Source: Bacteroidota bacterium (GTDB taxonomy: Bacteria > Bacteroidota > Ignavibacteria > Ignavibacteriales > Melioribacteraceae). Taken from it: a stretch of 45,449 nucleotides of DNA. This document shows, piece after piece, positions 33,157-42,774 of this stretch (its first letter is position 1; the number at the start of each line of letters is the position of its first letter). The stretch covers positions 1-45,449 of the forward strand of contig JAJYXU010000105.1 in assembly GCA_021801605.1 (NCBI GenBank), in the 5' to 3' direction. Made by a program: the position numbers and the translations under genes. The notes below the pieces were generated by a model, which was not told the DNA's origin, searched no databases, and saw only the letters and a list, made by a program, of their open reading frames with translations.

Positions 33157-35280
33157 TTACATTTCTTTTTCTGCTTCTAATATTTTTCCTTCAACAAAAA
33201 GACCTTTTCCTAAATGTAATTTTCTCAAGTAAACTATTCCGTCTTCATTATGCGGTTCGCCATAGGTGGAATGACAAGATTTTAATCCGCCGAGCCATTT
33301 ACGTGCATCTGAAATATAAACCAGATCACCTTTTTCAGCAGACATTTTGTGCATATCCTTTTTAGAAAAGTTTATCACATCGTTGTCATCGCTTTCATTC
33401 AGTTTCCAATTAATCTTTATAATTTCACCTTCGCGCTCATTTAATTTTCTTCCTTTAAACCATTCTTTTGCTTTATGAATTGACCAAACAGTTAAACCCG
33501 TAGTTTGAGCTTCCGCATTATACTTAACATAGAAAGTTGTAATCAATGCGACGAATGCCGAAGCAAAGATTGTAGCCCAGAATAAAATTCCCAATGAACC
33601 GATCTTGAATATGAAGATTGCATCCAAAATATCTATAAGAACAACTACAACACTAAATACAACCATAGAATACATAATTGCAGTATGGTTAGGATTTTTT
33701 TTGATCTTTGCCGCAAAATGTTTCAGCTTGTTTTGGGAAAGAGTAACCAATACTGCAACGCCTGTACAAACAATCAAATTATATAATGCTGCCATGTATG
33801 TAAAAGGATGAACCGGATCATAAGGAGTACCGTGAGCTAGTGGTCCTATTAATTCTAATGGATACCTATTCCCAAGGAGCATAAATGCAATTCCGCCAAT
33901 TACAGTAGTTATTAAACCAGCCGGAGTAAATTTTTTCCAGAAAGCGCCAAAGAAAATCGCGATCATTAAAGGAGGCGTAAGTGTTGCATGGAAAAATGCA
34001 TGTGCTTGATATACTGTTGGATAAGAATTGAATGCGTAAACAGCTAAAACGCCAAGCACAGTAAACGCAACCGTAGATGTTCTTGCTACAACCATTGCTC
34101 TCTTTTCATCAACCGGCGCTTCACGATTTATTTTTTTTAACCAAATTCTTATTGGTCTATCTACATCATTCACCCAAATTGCTGCTGTTGCATTGAGAAG
34201 TGTGCTGACAGTTGACATCAATGCTGCGGCTATTGCCGCAATTACAAATCCAAAAACACCGGGACCGGTTATAATGTTAGATACAACAACAAAGACACTA
34301 TCAGGGTTAACATCTGGAGGAAGAAGACTTGGAAACTTTACAGAAATTGCTTTAGCAACCCACCCGCCACCGCCAACAACTATTGCAGATATCGGAAGCA
34401 TGAAAAGAATATTTATTGTCGCCGCTTTTCTTCCTTCATGAACATTCTTTGTTGCCATGAATCGCATAATCAATCCCATGTTCATAAAAAGAAATCCAAC
34501 TGAACCGGCAATTCCATCTTCCCAAAACGTTCCTACTGAATTAAATTCTGCCGGAGAATTAAACCCGGCAAAAGGAAGTTTCCAACTGGCAGGTAAGAGA
34601 TGCCAAAATGAATCCCATCCGCCGACATAATAAACGCCTACAACAAAAACCATCAAACCTGCAAAGAGAAGCATTAATCCTTGAACAAGATCGGTGAAAA
34701 TAACAGCTGTTTGTCCGCCGAAGGTAATATATATTCCTGTAATGACTGCGGTAACCCAGATCAATCCCATCAATGTAACGTGTATTTCAAAACCGAATAT
34801 TGTGAAATGCTCTGGCATCAATGGCATAATTGCTTTGCCCATTGTAAGGAAACCAATGCCAACATAACCAACCAGATACGTCAGTTGAAGAATTGTAACA
34901 AAGAATCTTGCCGAAGGAGAAAATCTTCTTTCGAAATATTCCGGAATAGATTTAATTCTTGAATAGATTATAATAGGCAGCCATCCGAACAGAAAGAATG
35001 GAACAAAGAACCAATCATTCATATATGACATCGAAGAGGAAAAGCCATATTTAAAGCCCATAGCAGAATATTTTACAAAGCTATGGCTGCTAATTCCGGT
35101 AGCGACTATTGACATGGCAATTAACCACCATGTAAATCGTCTGCCTCCAAAGAAAAAATCGTTAGTATCTTTATTATATTTTGCAAAGTAGCTTCCAAAC
35201 AATAGCATAGCAACCATATAAATTACAAGTACTATCCAATCGAGTTCACTACCTATGTTATGTATTTGTTCCATCATCAT
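33157..35280 (-). CDS. solute:sodium symporter family transporter with long cytosolic tail
   Basis: About 707 residues with some 13-14 membrane segments of the SSS type (FFFGGRRFTWWLIAMSIVAT, FGGQTAVIFTDLVQG, AAIAAALMSTVSTLLNATAA). After the transporter core the last roughly 115 residues form a soluble tail (KAKEWFKGRKLNEREGE... to EAEKEM) containing a compact strand-rich segment. Substrate unknown: sugars, carboxylates and amino acids are all used in this family. Three ATGs in a row (35280, 35277, 35274) are possible; the track start at 35301 is a TTG. The gene starts one base after the stop of a small two-helix membrane protein. Confidence 0.9.
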   Translation of the reverse strand: MMMEQIHNIGSELDWIVLVIYMVAMLLFGSYFAKYNKDTNDFFFGGRRFTWWLIAMSIVATGISSHSFVKYSAMGFKYGFSSSMSYMNDWFFVPFFLFGWLPIIIYSRIKSIPEYFERRFSPSARFFVTILQLTYLVGYVGIGFLTMGKAIMPLMPEHFTIFGFEIHVTLMGLIWVTAVITGIYITFGGQTAVIFTDLVQGLMLLFAGLMVFVVGVYYVGGWDSFWHLLPASWKLPFAGFNSPAEFNSVGTFWEDGIAGSVGFLFMNMGLIMRFMATKNVHEGRKAATINILFMLPISAIVVGGGGWVAKAISVKFPSLLPPDVNPDSVFVVVSNIITGPGVFGFVIAAIAAALMSTVSTLLNATAAIWVNDVDRPIRIWLKKINREAPVDEKRAMVVARTSTVAFTVLGVLAVYAFNSYPTVYQAHAFFHATLTPPLMIAIFFGAFWKKFTPAGLITTVIGGIAFMLLGNRYPLELIGPLAHGTPYDPVHPFTYMAALYNLIVCTGVAVLVTLSQNKLKHFAAKIKKNPNHTAIMYSMVVFSVVVVLIDILDAIFIFKIGSLGILFWATIFASAFVALITTFYVKYNAEAQTTGLTVWSIHKAKEWFKGRKLNEREGEIIKINWKLNESDDNDVINFSKKDMHKMSAEKGDLVYISDARKWLGGLKSCHSTYGEPHNEDGIVYLRKLHLGKGLFVEGKILEAEKEM

Positions 35281-35281
35281 C

Positions 35282-35494
35282 TCACAAATAAAGAGCAGCA
35301 ATTATTAAAAAGGCGTGTATTGCCATAAAGTAGAAAAATCCAAAAATCATGGCTTTCCACCAAAAACGATCTCGTTTAAGTCGCATATCAATTGCTTTTG
35401 TTTTGCGGATGAGGATCAAACCGGCAAGAAAAAACAATCCACCACCTACATATAAATATATAAACGGTAACCAACTGTTAAAAAAGGAGGGCAT
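35282..35494 (-). CDS. small two-helix membrane protein upstream of the symporter
   Basis: 70 residues with two hydrophobic helices (LPFIYLYVGGGLFFLAGLIL and FGFFYFMAIHAFLIIAALYL) joined by a basic loop (RKTKAIDMRLKRDRFWWK). AAGGA lies seven bases before the ATG. The stop is one base from the symporter start, so both are co-translated. It resembles in layout the small partners of SSS transporters (DUF485, DUF4212, YhdT) but I do not recognise it as one of them. A role as symporter subunit is inferred. Confidence 0.75.
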   Translation of the reverse strand: MPSFFNSWLPFIYLYVGGGLFFLAGLILIRKTKAIDMRLKRDRFWWKAMIFGFFYFMAIHAFLIIAALYL

Positions 35495-35668
35495 TTATAA
35501 ATCCTTAAAATTTGCTGCACAAATTAGGCGGCACTCGCTTTAGACGCAAATGATTTTTTCAATTATTTAAGGCGGAATTACTAAATAAACAAAAATTGCA
35601 TTTGAAAGGTGGTTACTCTAAATTTAGCCCCTAAAATTTTACTATTTCTAAATCGGAGGTTGTGTTTT

Positions 35669-37753
35669 ATGCCTATGATGGCCAGAATGAGGAGTTTAGC
35701 TCCGTGGTTTATGCTTACTGTTGGCGGTGTTTTTGTTTTGTTCATGGTTCTTTCTGATTCCAAAGTGACAGATTTAATACATCAACAAAAACAGAACGTT
35801 GGCTCAATTGATGGTGAAGAAGTTACTTACCAGGAATATTCTACTGCAGTTGATAATCTAAAAAAACAGCAGGAACAAGCCGGTCAGACTATTGATGAAT
35901 CGCAGATGGATTTTTTTAGAGATCAGGTTTGGGACTATATTGTTGCTCAGAAGCTGATTGATAAAAAAATTAAAGAATTTGGAATTATTGTTACAGATGA
36001 TGAAGTTAGAAATACATTGCTCGGACCAAACCCACCGGCACAATTAACCCAGCAGTTTAAAGACTCGACGGGAAATTTTAATAGACAAGCTTATGAAGGG
36101 GCATTAAGAGATCCACGAAACAAGCAGATTGTTATAACTGTTGAAGATCAGATTAGACAACAGCTAATTCAGCAAAAATTACAGAGTTATGTCTCAGCTT
36201 CAGTTACGGTTAGCGATGCAGAAGCTAAAGATCAATATTTCAAACAAGCTATTAAAATGAAAGCCAGCTATGTTTTGGTTGATGCAAATACAATTCCAGA
36301 TGCAGATGTGAAAGTAACAGATGCAGAGATAAAAAAATATTATGATGAACACCCGGAAGATTTTAAACAAGTTGCAGCAAGAAAGTTAAAGTATGTTCTC
36401 TTTCGCAAAGAACCCTCACAAAGTGATTCTATAGCGATTAAAAAAAATCTTGAAGCAATTGTAACAAAAATAAAAGGGGATACTGCTTCGTTTAAGAGCT
36501 ATGTTCAAATCTATTCTGAACGACCATATTCAAAAGACACAATCTCATTATCAGCTATTCCGCAGCAAGTTCGCGATGAAATGGTTAAAGGAAAAAACGG
36601 TGAAATTTTTGGACCGGTTTCAACGGTTGAAGGTTATGTAGTTTACAAATTGATTGACAAGGTCAAATCTAAAAAGGAACAAGTGAGAGCTTCTCATATT
36701 CTGGTTAAATCAACCGGAAATGATAAAGCCGATCTTCAAAAAGCGAATGACATTTATAATCAATTAATGAAAGGCGCCGACTTTGCATCTGTTGCAAAAG
36801 AAAAATCTGACGATGGAAGTAAATTCCAAGGCGGAGATCTCGGCTGGTTTGGGCGCGGACAGATGGTCAAACCATTTGAAGATGCTTCCTTTAACGGAAA
36901 AGTTGGAGTGATTCAAAAACCTGTTAAATCACCATTCGGTTATCATATAATTAAAGTTACAGACCGTTCAAATCAGGACTTTGTGGTTGAAAAAATTGTA
37001 AACAAAATTCAGCCATCAGCTACAACTACAGATAAACTTTATCAAGATGCTCAAGATTTTTCTTTCATCGCAAAAAAAGATGGATTTGAGAGTGAAGCTA
37101 AAGTGATGAAGTACGCTGTAATTGAAACCCCATCTTTCGATGAAGAAGCACAGGGAATTCCCGGTATTGGTGTAAATAGAGCGCTTGTAAAATTTGCATT
37201 CGATAATAGTGTAGGAGAAGTGAGCGATGTTTTTAGAGTTGCTGCGGGACATGTTGTAGTAATGGTTTCTGATGTAACTAAGCCGGGATTAAAAAACTTT
37301 GAAGAAACAAAAGCGCAGATTAAGAATACTCTTTTACTTAAAATGAAGTTGGACAAAGCTGCTTCTATTGCAAAAGAAATTCGTTCTAAAATTGGGGACA
37401 ACGGAGACGGTAATATTGCAAAAACTGTTTGGGCTGCGGCAAGAGTTGATACAACTACCGAGTTTACAACGTTTGGCAGTATACCAGGTATTGGTCGCGA
37501 CTATGCTTTCAGCGAATATTCTACTAAAGGCGATTTAAACAAATGGTCCCAGCCGGTTAAAGGTACATCGAATGTTTATTTGATTAAGGTTAATTACAGA
37601 ACCAAGTACGATCCGTCTTTATTCGAGGCACAAAAAGCAGAAATTAAAAAACAACTTTTGTTCTCTAAGAAGTCTAACTTTTACGGTCAGTGGATTCAAG
37701 ATCTAAAAAAAGAAGCAGATATTGTTGATAATCGCTTTCAGTTTTATAGATAA
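35669..37753 (+). CDS. membrane-anchored PpiD/SurA-like peptidyl-prolyl isomerase
   Basis: About 694 residues. One N-terminal membrane helix (WFMLTVGGVFVLFMVL) anchors a periplasmic chaperone with a SurA-N-like domain, and a parvulin domain (VRASHILVKSTGNDKADLQK to GGDLGWFGRGQMVKPFE and PFGYHIIKVTDR). A second, more diverged parvulin-like segment follows. The layout matches PpiD, which helps fold exported proteins at the inner membrane. The start is the ATG at 35669 with GGAGG nine bases upstream; the track extends 20 codons too far. A terminator follows the stop. Confidence 0.9.
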   Translation: MPMMARMRSLAPWFMLTVGGVFVLFMVLSDSKVTDLIHQQKQNVGSIDGEEVTYQEYSTAVDNLKKQQEQAGQTIDESQMDFFRDQVWDYIVAQKLIDKKIKEFGIIVTDDEVRNTLLGPNPPAQLTQQFKDSTGNFNRQAYEGALRDPRNKQIVITVEDQIRQQLIQQKLQSYVSASVTVSDAEAKDQYFKQAIKMKASYVLVDANTIPDADVKVTDAEIKKYYDEHPEDFKQVAARKLKYVLFRKEPSQSDSIAIKKNLEAIVTKIKGDTASFKSYVQIYSERPYSKDTISLSAIPQQVRDEMVKGKNGEIFGPVSTVEGYVVYKLIDKVKSKKEQVRASHILVKSTGNDKADLQKANDIYNQLMKGADFASVAKEKSDDGSKFQGGDLGWFGRGQMVKPFEDASFNGKVGVIQKPVKSPFGYHIIKVTDRSNQDFVVEKIVNKIQPSATTTDKLYQDAQDFSFIAKKDGFESEAKVMKYAVIETPSFDEEAQGIPGIGVNRALVKFAFDNSVGEVSDVFRVAAGHVVVMVSDVTKPGLKNFEETKAQIKNTLLLKMKLDKAASIAKEIRSKIGDNGDGNIAKTVWAAARVDTTTEFTTFGSIPGIGRDYAFSEYSTKGDLNKWSQPVKGTSNVYLIKVNYRTKYDPSLFEAQKAEIKKQLLFSKKSNFYGQWIQDLKKEADIVDNRFQFYR

Positions 37754-37770
37754 TATTAATTGTTGATTTG

Positions 37771-37806
37771 AAAAACCGTCCCGGTAAATCTGGACGGTTT
37801 TTTTTT
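37771..37806 (+). terminator. rho-independent terminator
   Basis: AAAACCGTCC CGGTAAATCT GGACGGTTTT followed by a T-tract lies about 18 bases after the PPIase stop. Confidence 0.92.
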
Positions 37807-37850
37807 GCACTTTCAATTGGCAGTTCAATTTATCAAATTTCATCAAAGAT

Positions 37851-38555
37851 ATGATGAAGCTAATTTCAAAAATAATTTTATTTTTTTTCGTTATAACGAT
37901 TTCAATTCCAGCACAGTCTAACGGAAAAAATTCCGGCGTTTCATTCAACATTAACTATACATCTACCTCTAAACTTTATCTTCAGCCGAATGCCGCAGAT
38001 CCATTCATTCGCAATACTCACTTAAATCTTGATGGGATCACAAGCTATTCATTCGATCTGCGTTATCAAATTTCGGAGTCAATCATTATCGGGGCGGGAT
38101 CGGAATTAATTGAAAAGACTTTTGATAGTTCTATGAATTTGGGCGGAACTAGAGCCAAGATGAAAGACGGTTATAAAATGATTCCGATCGAGCTATCTGT
38201 ATTTTATCTTATTCCATTTTCTACCGAGCGTTTTAAATTTTTCCTGGGCGGGGGATTTGGAATTTACATAGGAGAGCAAATTCGAGAACTGGGCGATGTA
38301 ACAATTTCTAATGAATCAAAAAAAATTGGCTACGGAATTCATGTAGCAATTGGAATGGACTACGTAATAAATGATTTTATTTCTGTGCGCGGGCAAATGC
38401 GTTCCCGCGATCCGGAATTTGAAATGACAAGTAAATATTCCAATCCGGTTGTTAACTACAACGATGTTAAATACACGTTTCCATCTCAAACTTTCAACTC
38501 TAAAGTAAATATAGATGGAGTTACATTTACACTCGGGGCTGTAATTAATTTCTGA
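37851..38555 (+). CDS. outer-membrane beta-barrel protein
   Basis: 234 residues. A signal peptide (KIILFFFVITISIPAQ) is followed by alternating polar/hydrophobic strands (YSFDLRYQISESIIIGAGSE, FKFFLGGGFGIYIGEQ, GYGIHVAIGMDYVINDFISV) and ends in VTFTLGAVINF, the terminal Phe that guides barrel assembly. It resembles small OmpW/OmpA-like barrels of about eight strands. Function unknown. It lies between a strong terminator and the aro genes and probably has its own promoter. Confidence 0.8.
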   Translation: MMKLISKIILFFFVITISIPAQSNGKNSGVSFNINYTSTSKLYLQPNAADPFIRNTHLNLDGITSYSFDLRYQISESIIIGAGSELIEKTFDSSMNLGGTRAKMKDGYKMIPIELSVFYLIPFSTERFKFFLGGGFGIYIGEQIRELGDVTISNESKKIGYGIHVAIGMDYVINDFISVRGQMRSRDPEFEMTSKYSNPVVNYNDVKYTFPSQTFNSKVNIDGVTFTLGAVINF

Positions 38556-38695
38556 TTCTCCGGTAGATGGGGTAATTTGGTGCTTGTGCCCTTCATCTCA
38601 AAACAGTATCATTTTAGCATATTCTGCAACATTATTCAAAAACTTCCTTTTCGTTTAATTATATTGTGTTCCGAATACTATCATATAAATAATTA

Positions 38696-39247
38696 ATGAA
38701 AGAAAAACGAATTTACTTAACCGGATTTATGACAAGCGGTAAAAGTACGATTGGACCAATCTTAGCAAACGTGCTGGGACTGGAATTTTTTGATCTTGAC
38801 AAGGTAATTGAGAGTAAAGAGAGACAAACGATTGTAGAAATATTTGAAAAGAAAGGAGAAGCATATTTCCGGGAAATTGAATTTGGAGTATTGCAAAATC
38901 TTTCTGAGCGGGCAGGTGTTGTAATCTCTCTTGGTGGAGGAACTCTAACCAGTCAAACAAATTTTGATCTTTTGAAATCGACCGGGAAAATAATTTATCT
39001 CAAAGTTTCACCAAATAATTTATATAAAAGATTGAAAAATAAAATCGACCGCCCGCTGTTTCGCGATCTAGTACTTGGAGAAAAAAATGAGGAAGATTTT
39101 TTAGAAAGAATAAAAGAACTTCTCGAAAAAAGGCGTTTGTATTATGAAAAGGCGGATTTAATTATAAATACAGATTTACAACCTCTTGGAAGAACAGTTG
39201 ATAAAATTGCAAAAAGGATTTCGGTACTAATAAATGAAAAAGATTGA
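38696..39247 (+). CDS. aroK: shikimate kinase
   Basis: Phosphorylates shikimate at O3 in aromatic amino acid synthesis. The Walker A loop is GFMTSGKST (residues 10-18), substrate residues lie in DLDKVIE and YFREIE, and the GGGT loop in ISLGGGTLT; the lid arginine region is KIDRPLFRD. Length (183 residues) is normal. The 3' end overlaps aroB by 14 bases, so the two consecutive-numbered pathway genes are translationally coupled. Confidence 0.95.
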   Translation: MKEKRIYLTGFMTSGKSTIGPILANVLGLEFFDLDKVIESKERQTIVEIFEKKGEAYFREIEFGVLQNLSERAGVVISLGGGTLTSQTNFDLLKSTGKIIYLKVSPNNLYKRLKNKIDRPLFRDLVLGEKNEEDFLERIKELLEKRRLYYEKADLIINTDLQPLGRTVDKIAKRISVLINEKD

Positions 39248-40331
39248 AATAAATATTCCCGGTAAAGAATACCCGGTTTACATTGGAATTAATATTTTTG
39301 ATTCGCTCGATAAAATAATCCGCTCAAAAAAATTATTTAGAAATTTGTTCTTGGTAATTGACCGGAATGTGATGAATCTTCATCGCGAGGATATAAAAAG
39401 ATTTACTTCAAATTTTTCGGGTAAAGTATCTGTACACGAATTTGCCGCGAGTGAAGTCGAGAAAAATTTTGTTTCTCTATCAAAATTAGTAGATGATCTT
39501 ATTACAAAAGGTTTCGGCAGAGACACCCTTATTATTGCTGTTGGCGGAGGAATTACCGGAGACATTGCCGGTTTTGCCGCAGCTACATTTATGCGTGGTG
39601 TCAAATTTATTCAGGTGCCTACTACACTTCTTGCCGCAGTGGATAGTTCAATTGGCGGAAAAACCGGAATCAATTCCGGCGATACCAAAAATACTGTTGG
39701 AGCGATATACCAGCCGGAGTTTGTATTAATAGATACCGAATTTTTGAAAACATTGCCAGAAGAGGAAATCATTTGTGGTGTTGGCGAAATTGTGAAGTAT
39801 GCTTTTCTAATTGATCCAAAATTTTTCCTCACATGTAAAAATTATTTGCCAAAACTTCTTAAAACAGATTCAGCAGTAGCTTTGAAAATTATTGATACGT
39901 GTATTAGTTTCAAAGGAGACGTTGTTTCTGAAGATGAAAAAGAAAACGGTCTGAGAAAGATTTTGAATCTTGGACATACATTTGCGCATGCGGTTGAAAT
40001 TGAGCAAAATTTTAAGATTAAGCACGGGCAGGCAGTTATAATTGGATTAGTATGCGCTCTTGATCTTTCTAAACGTATCGGATTGTTGGATGAAAAACTT
40101 TTTAACGAATATTTAAAACTTCCCCTGATGCTTAAAGACAAAATTGTTTTAAGAAAATTTGATACTGCACGTATTTATGAAATTATGAAACGTGATAAGA
40201 AAGGACGCGATCACAAAATAAAATTTGTGCTGCTGCACGATGTAGGAAATGTTGTGGTTGATGTTGAAGTTTGCGAGAGCGATGTAACTCAATCTATACA
40301 ACAGGGAATGAATTATTTTATTCAACAGTAA
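39234..40331 (+). CDS. aroB: 3-dehydroquinate synthase
   Basis: Converts DAHP to 3-dehydroquinate using NAD and a divalent metal. The signature AVGGGITGDIAGFAAATFMRG, VPTTLLAAVDSSIGGKTGIN and the metal ligands in GEIVKYAFL and NLGHTFAHAVE/KHGQAV are all present. 365 residues is the family length. It starts 14 bases inside aroK and is followed after 17 bases by the GHL10 gene, so the operon runs on. Confidence 0.95.
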   Translation: MKKIEINIPGKEYPVYIGINIFDSLDKIIRSKKLFRNLFLVIDRNVMNLHREDIKRFTSNFSGKVSVHEFAASEVEKNFVSLSKLVDDLITKGFGRDTLIIAVGGGITGDIAGFAAATFMRGVKFIQVPTTLLAAVDSSIGGKTGINSGDTKNTVGAIYQPEFVLIDTEFLKTLPEEEIICGVGEIVKYAFLIDPKFFLTCKNYLPKLLKTDSAVALKIIDTCISFKGDVVSEDEKENGLRKILNLGHTFAHAVEIEQNFKIKHGQAVIIGLVCALDLSKRIGLLDEKLFNEYLKLPLMLKDKIVLRKFDTARIYEIMKRDKKGRDHKIKFVLLHDVGNVVVDVEVCESDVTQSIQQGMNYFIQQ

Positions 40332-40348
40332 TCGTTTGGGAACAACTG

Positions 40349-42061
40349 ATGAAGATAAAATCGTTTCTGGTTTTTGCAGTATTCCTAATCTTTACTGGTA
40401 ATGTATTCTCACAAATCGAAAGAGAAACTCGTGCGGTTTGGGTTGCTACAAATTTTAGATTAGATTGGCCTCCTCAGACATTTGACCAGGAAAAACAGAA
40501 ACGTGCGCTCATCGAAATTTTAGATAACATCAAGTCCAAAAATCTAAACACAGTTTATTTTCAAGTCGGCAGCAACGGTACAGTATTATTCAAATCTTCA
40601 TTCGAACCTTTTTCTCCTTATATAACCGGAGAGGTTGACGGAGCCGCATCATACGACCCACTTCAATTTGCGGTTGAACAAGCGCACAAGCGCGGCTTGG
40701 AAATTCACGCTTGGGTTAATGTTGTTAAATGCTTCAGCGGAACTGAGTCAAACATTTTAAACAATCCAAATCATATTTTTAAAAGAAAACCTGAATGGAT
40801 TGTTGAAGACATTCGAGACGGGCAAAAAAGTTTATGGCTCGATCCCGGTCTTCCTGAAGTGCGCGAATATATCTCTGAAATGATTGCCGAGATGGTTGAG
40901 AATTATGATATTGACGGCGTTCATCTGGATTACATTCGTTATCCCGGTAAAAATTTTGAAGATGAATTTTCTTACAGCGTTCATGGAACCGGTCTATCGC
41001 GCGATGAATACCGCAGAAAAAATATTACAGATCTTGTTGAACTGATCAGCAAAAAAATCAAAGCGGTTAAACATTACATCAAACTTGGCGTGGCTCCGAT
41101 CGGTATTTATAAAAATCAAAAAGGTTCAAACGGTTGGGAAGGATACACGGAAGTGTATCAGGATTCGCGTGAGTGGCTGAAGCGCGGAATAATTGATTAC
41201 GTTGCGCCGCAAATTTACTGGGGCTTCAATGATAACCCGCGGTTTGGTGCTGTTGCAAAAGATTGGGTGGAAAATTCTTATGGGCGGAGTGTTGTGCTTG
41301 GTATTGGAGCTTACAAACCAAGCGTTAAACCGGATATGGATCAAATGATACAGTATGCGCGTTCAATCAATGCAGACGGCGTATCATTCTTCCGTTACGA
41401 AAATATTAAAGAGACGGAATTCAACCCGTTCCAATATAAAACTTATCCGGCTGTAATGGCATGGCTGGATGGAATTTATCCCGAACCGCCTGCAAATCTC
41501 AAGTACATGAAAAATGAATCAGCACAAAATTTATTTTCACTGAGCTGGGATTATCAAAAAATGAAATCGGGAAACGACAGCATTAGATATTTCGCTTTGT
41601 ACAATCTCCCTAATTCCAATTCAGAATTGCTTGCAGATTATCTGTTTGATGTCATTCCAGCCGATAGATATTCCGTTACACTTGCTATTGATAAACCGAA
41701 ACGCGTGAATTATTATTTTACATTGAAATCCGTAAGCAAATTGTGGAATGAAAGCATTGAATCATCGAACGTGATCTCAATTAAATTTCCGCAATTGATT
41801 GCGCTTGCAGAAGTTGACAACATACTGAGCAAACCAGTATTAATTAAAGAGGTGAATCGGAAATCAACTATTCTTCTTTATTCAAAAGAGAAAGAGAAAA
41901 TTGAGATTACCGGTATAAAAGAAAAAGTGAATGATATTCTACTTTCGGGAAACATATTGCCCGGTAAAAATGTATTATCGCTTGGAAATGATTTATCCGG
42001 TTACCGTTCAATAAAAATTTCATTTAAGTCGTCCCATAGAGAAGTTGAGTTAAAGCTATAA
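40349..42061 (+). CDS. GHL10 (DUF187) family glycoside hydrolase-like protein
   Basis: About 570 residues. A signal peptide (KIKSFLVFAVFLIFTGNVFS) leads to ETRAVWVATNFRLDWPP, the opening of the GHL10/YngK family. A TIM barrel follows: NTVYFQVGSNGTVLFKSSFE, EIHAWVN, GVHLDYIRYPG, VAPQIYWGFND. The C-terminal 170 residues are strand-rich and may be an FN3-like accessory domain. Relatives are thought to act on peptidoglycan or other glycans; substrate unproven. The track starts 26 codons too early inside aroB; the ATG at 40349 starts the signal peptide. Confidence 0.9.
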   Translation: MKIKSFLVFAVFLIFTGNVFSQIERETRAVWVATNFRLDWPPQTFDQEKQKRALIEILDNIKSKNLNTVYFQVGSNGTVLFKSSFEPFSPYITGEVDGAASYDPLQFAVEQAHKRGLEIHAWVNVVKCFSGTESNILNNPNHIFKRKPEWIVEDIRDGQKSLWLDPGLPEVREYISEMIAEMVENYDIDGVHLDYIRYPGKNFEDEFSYSVHGTGLSRDEYRRKNITDLVELISKKIKAVKHYIKLGVAPIGIYKNQKGSNGWEGYTEVYQDSREWLKRGIIDYVAPQIYWGFNDNPRFGAVAKDWVENSYGRSVVLGIGAYKPSVKPDMDQMIQYARSINADGVSFFRYENIKETEFNPFQYKTYPAVMAWLDGIYPEPPANLKYMKNESAQNLFSLSWDYQKMKSGNDSIRYFALYNLPNSNSELLADYLFDVIPADRYSVTLAIDKPKRVNYYFTLKSVSKLWNESIESSNVISIKFPQLIALAEVDNILSKPVLIKEVNRKSTILLYSKEKEKIEITGIKEKVNDILLSGNILPGKNVLSLGNDLSGYRSIKISFKSSHREVELKL

Positions 42062-42155
42062 TGCATAAATATTCTTAAATTATTTCTGTGTCTTTGTTTG
42101 AAAAAAGATTCCGTTTAGAATACATAGAATTTCAAAATAAAAATCAAAACCGACT

Positions 42156-42707
42156 ATGGCTAAGAAAAAAAATCAACCAAGAAAAAATCTATTGATGCAG
42201 ATTGGAGTTGTTATTCTTCTGATTGCATTTGTCGCATATTTTATTTTATCTAACGTATTGGTTAGAAATGAAACATCAAACAAAGATCTGGATAAAGCAG
42301 TGGGCACTAAAACGGCATTCTCGTTCGTAAAGGAAGGTGAATTATTATTCACCAATTCAAAAGGCGATACCATTACCAAAATTGATATTGAAATTGCCGA
42401 TGATTCTGCAAAGCGAGAAACCGGTTTAATGTACCGTGATAAAATGGATGAGAACCAGGGGATGCTTTTCATTTTTGATTCCGAAGAGTTGCAGGCATTC
42501 TGGATGAAAAACACAATCCTTCCGCTCGATATCATCTTCGTAAACGCTAAAATGGAAATTGTAAAGATTCAGAAGAATGCGGAGCCGTACTCAGAAAAAT
42601 CGTTACCCTCAATAAAACCCGCTCAGTATGTTGTTGAAGTTAATGCCGGCTACTGCGAAAGACATGGAGTGAAAGAGGGCGATAAGATTGCGTGGAGAAA
42701 GGAATAA
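42156..42707 (+). CDS. DUF192 family membrane-anchored protein
   Basis: 183 residues. One N-terminal helix (LLMQIGVVILLIAFVAYFIL) anchors a DUF192 domain: IDIEIADDSAKRETGLMYRD, QGMLFIFDSEELQAFWMKNT, LPLDIIFVNAKMEIV, and VVEVNAGYCERHGVKEGD. The domain fold is known but its function is not. It lies 94 bases after the GHL10 gene and may share its transcript. No ribosome-binding site is evident. Confidence 0.9.
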   Translation: MAKKKNQPRKNLLMQIGVVILLIAFVAYFILSNVLVRNETSNKDLDKAVGTKTAFSFVKEGELLFTNSKGDTITKIDIEIADDSAKRETGLMYRDKMDENQGMLFIFDSEELQAFWMKNTILPLDIIFVNAKMEIVKIQKNAEPYSEKSLPSIKPAQYVVEVNAGYCERHGVKEGDKIAWRKE

Positions 42708-42774
42708 TTTATGTGAAAGATGAAACGGAAGACGTGAACGGTGAAAAGCAAGAAGCTAGAGGTTTTACTTCTCG

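Noticed and set aside
37016-37401. Overlapping minus-strand ORFs within the PPIase gene
   Set aside because: Antisense shadows of a long, clearly conserved coding region.
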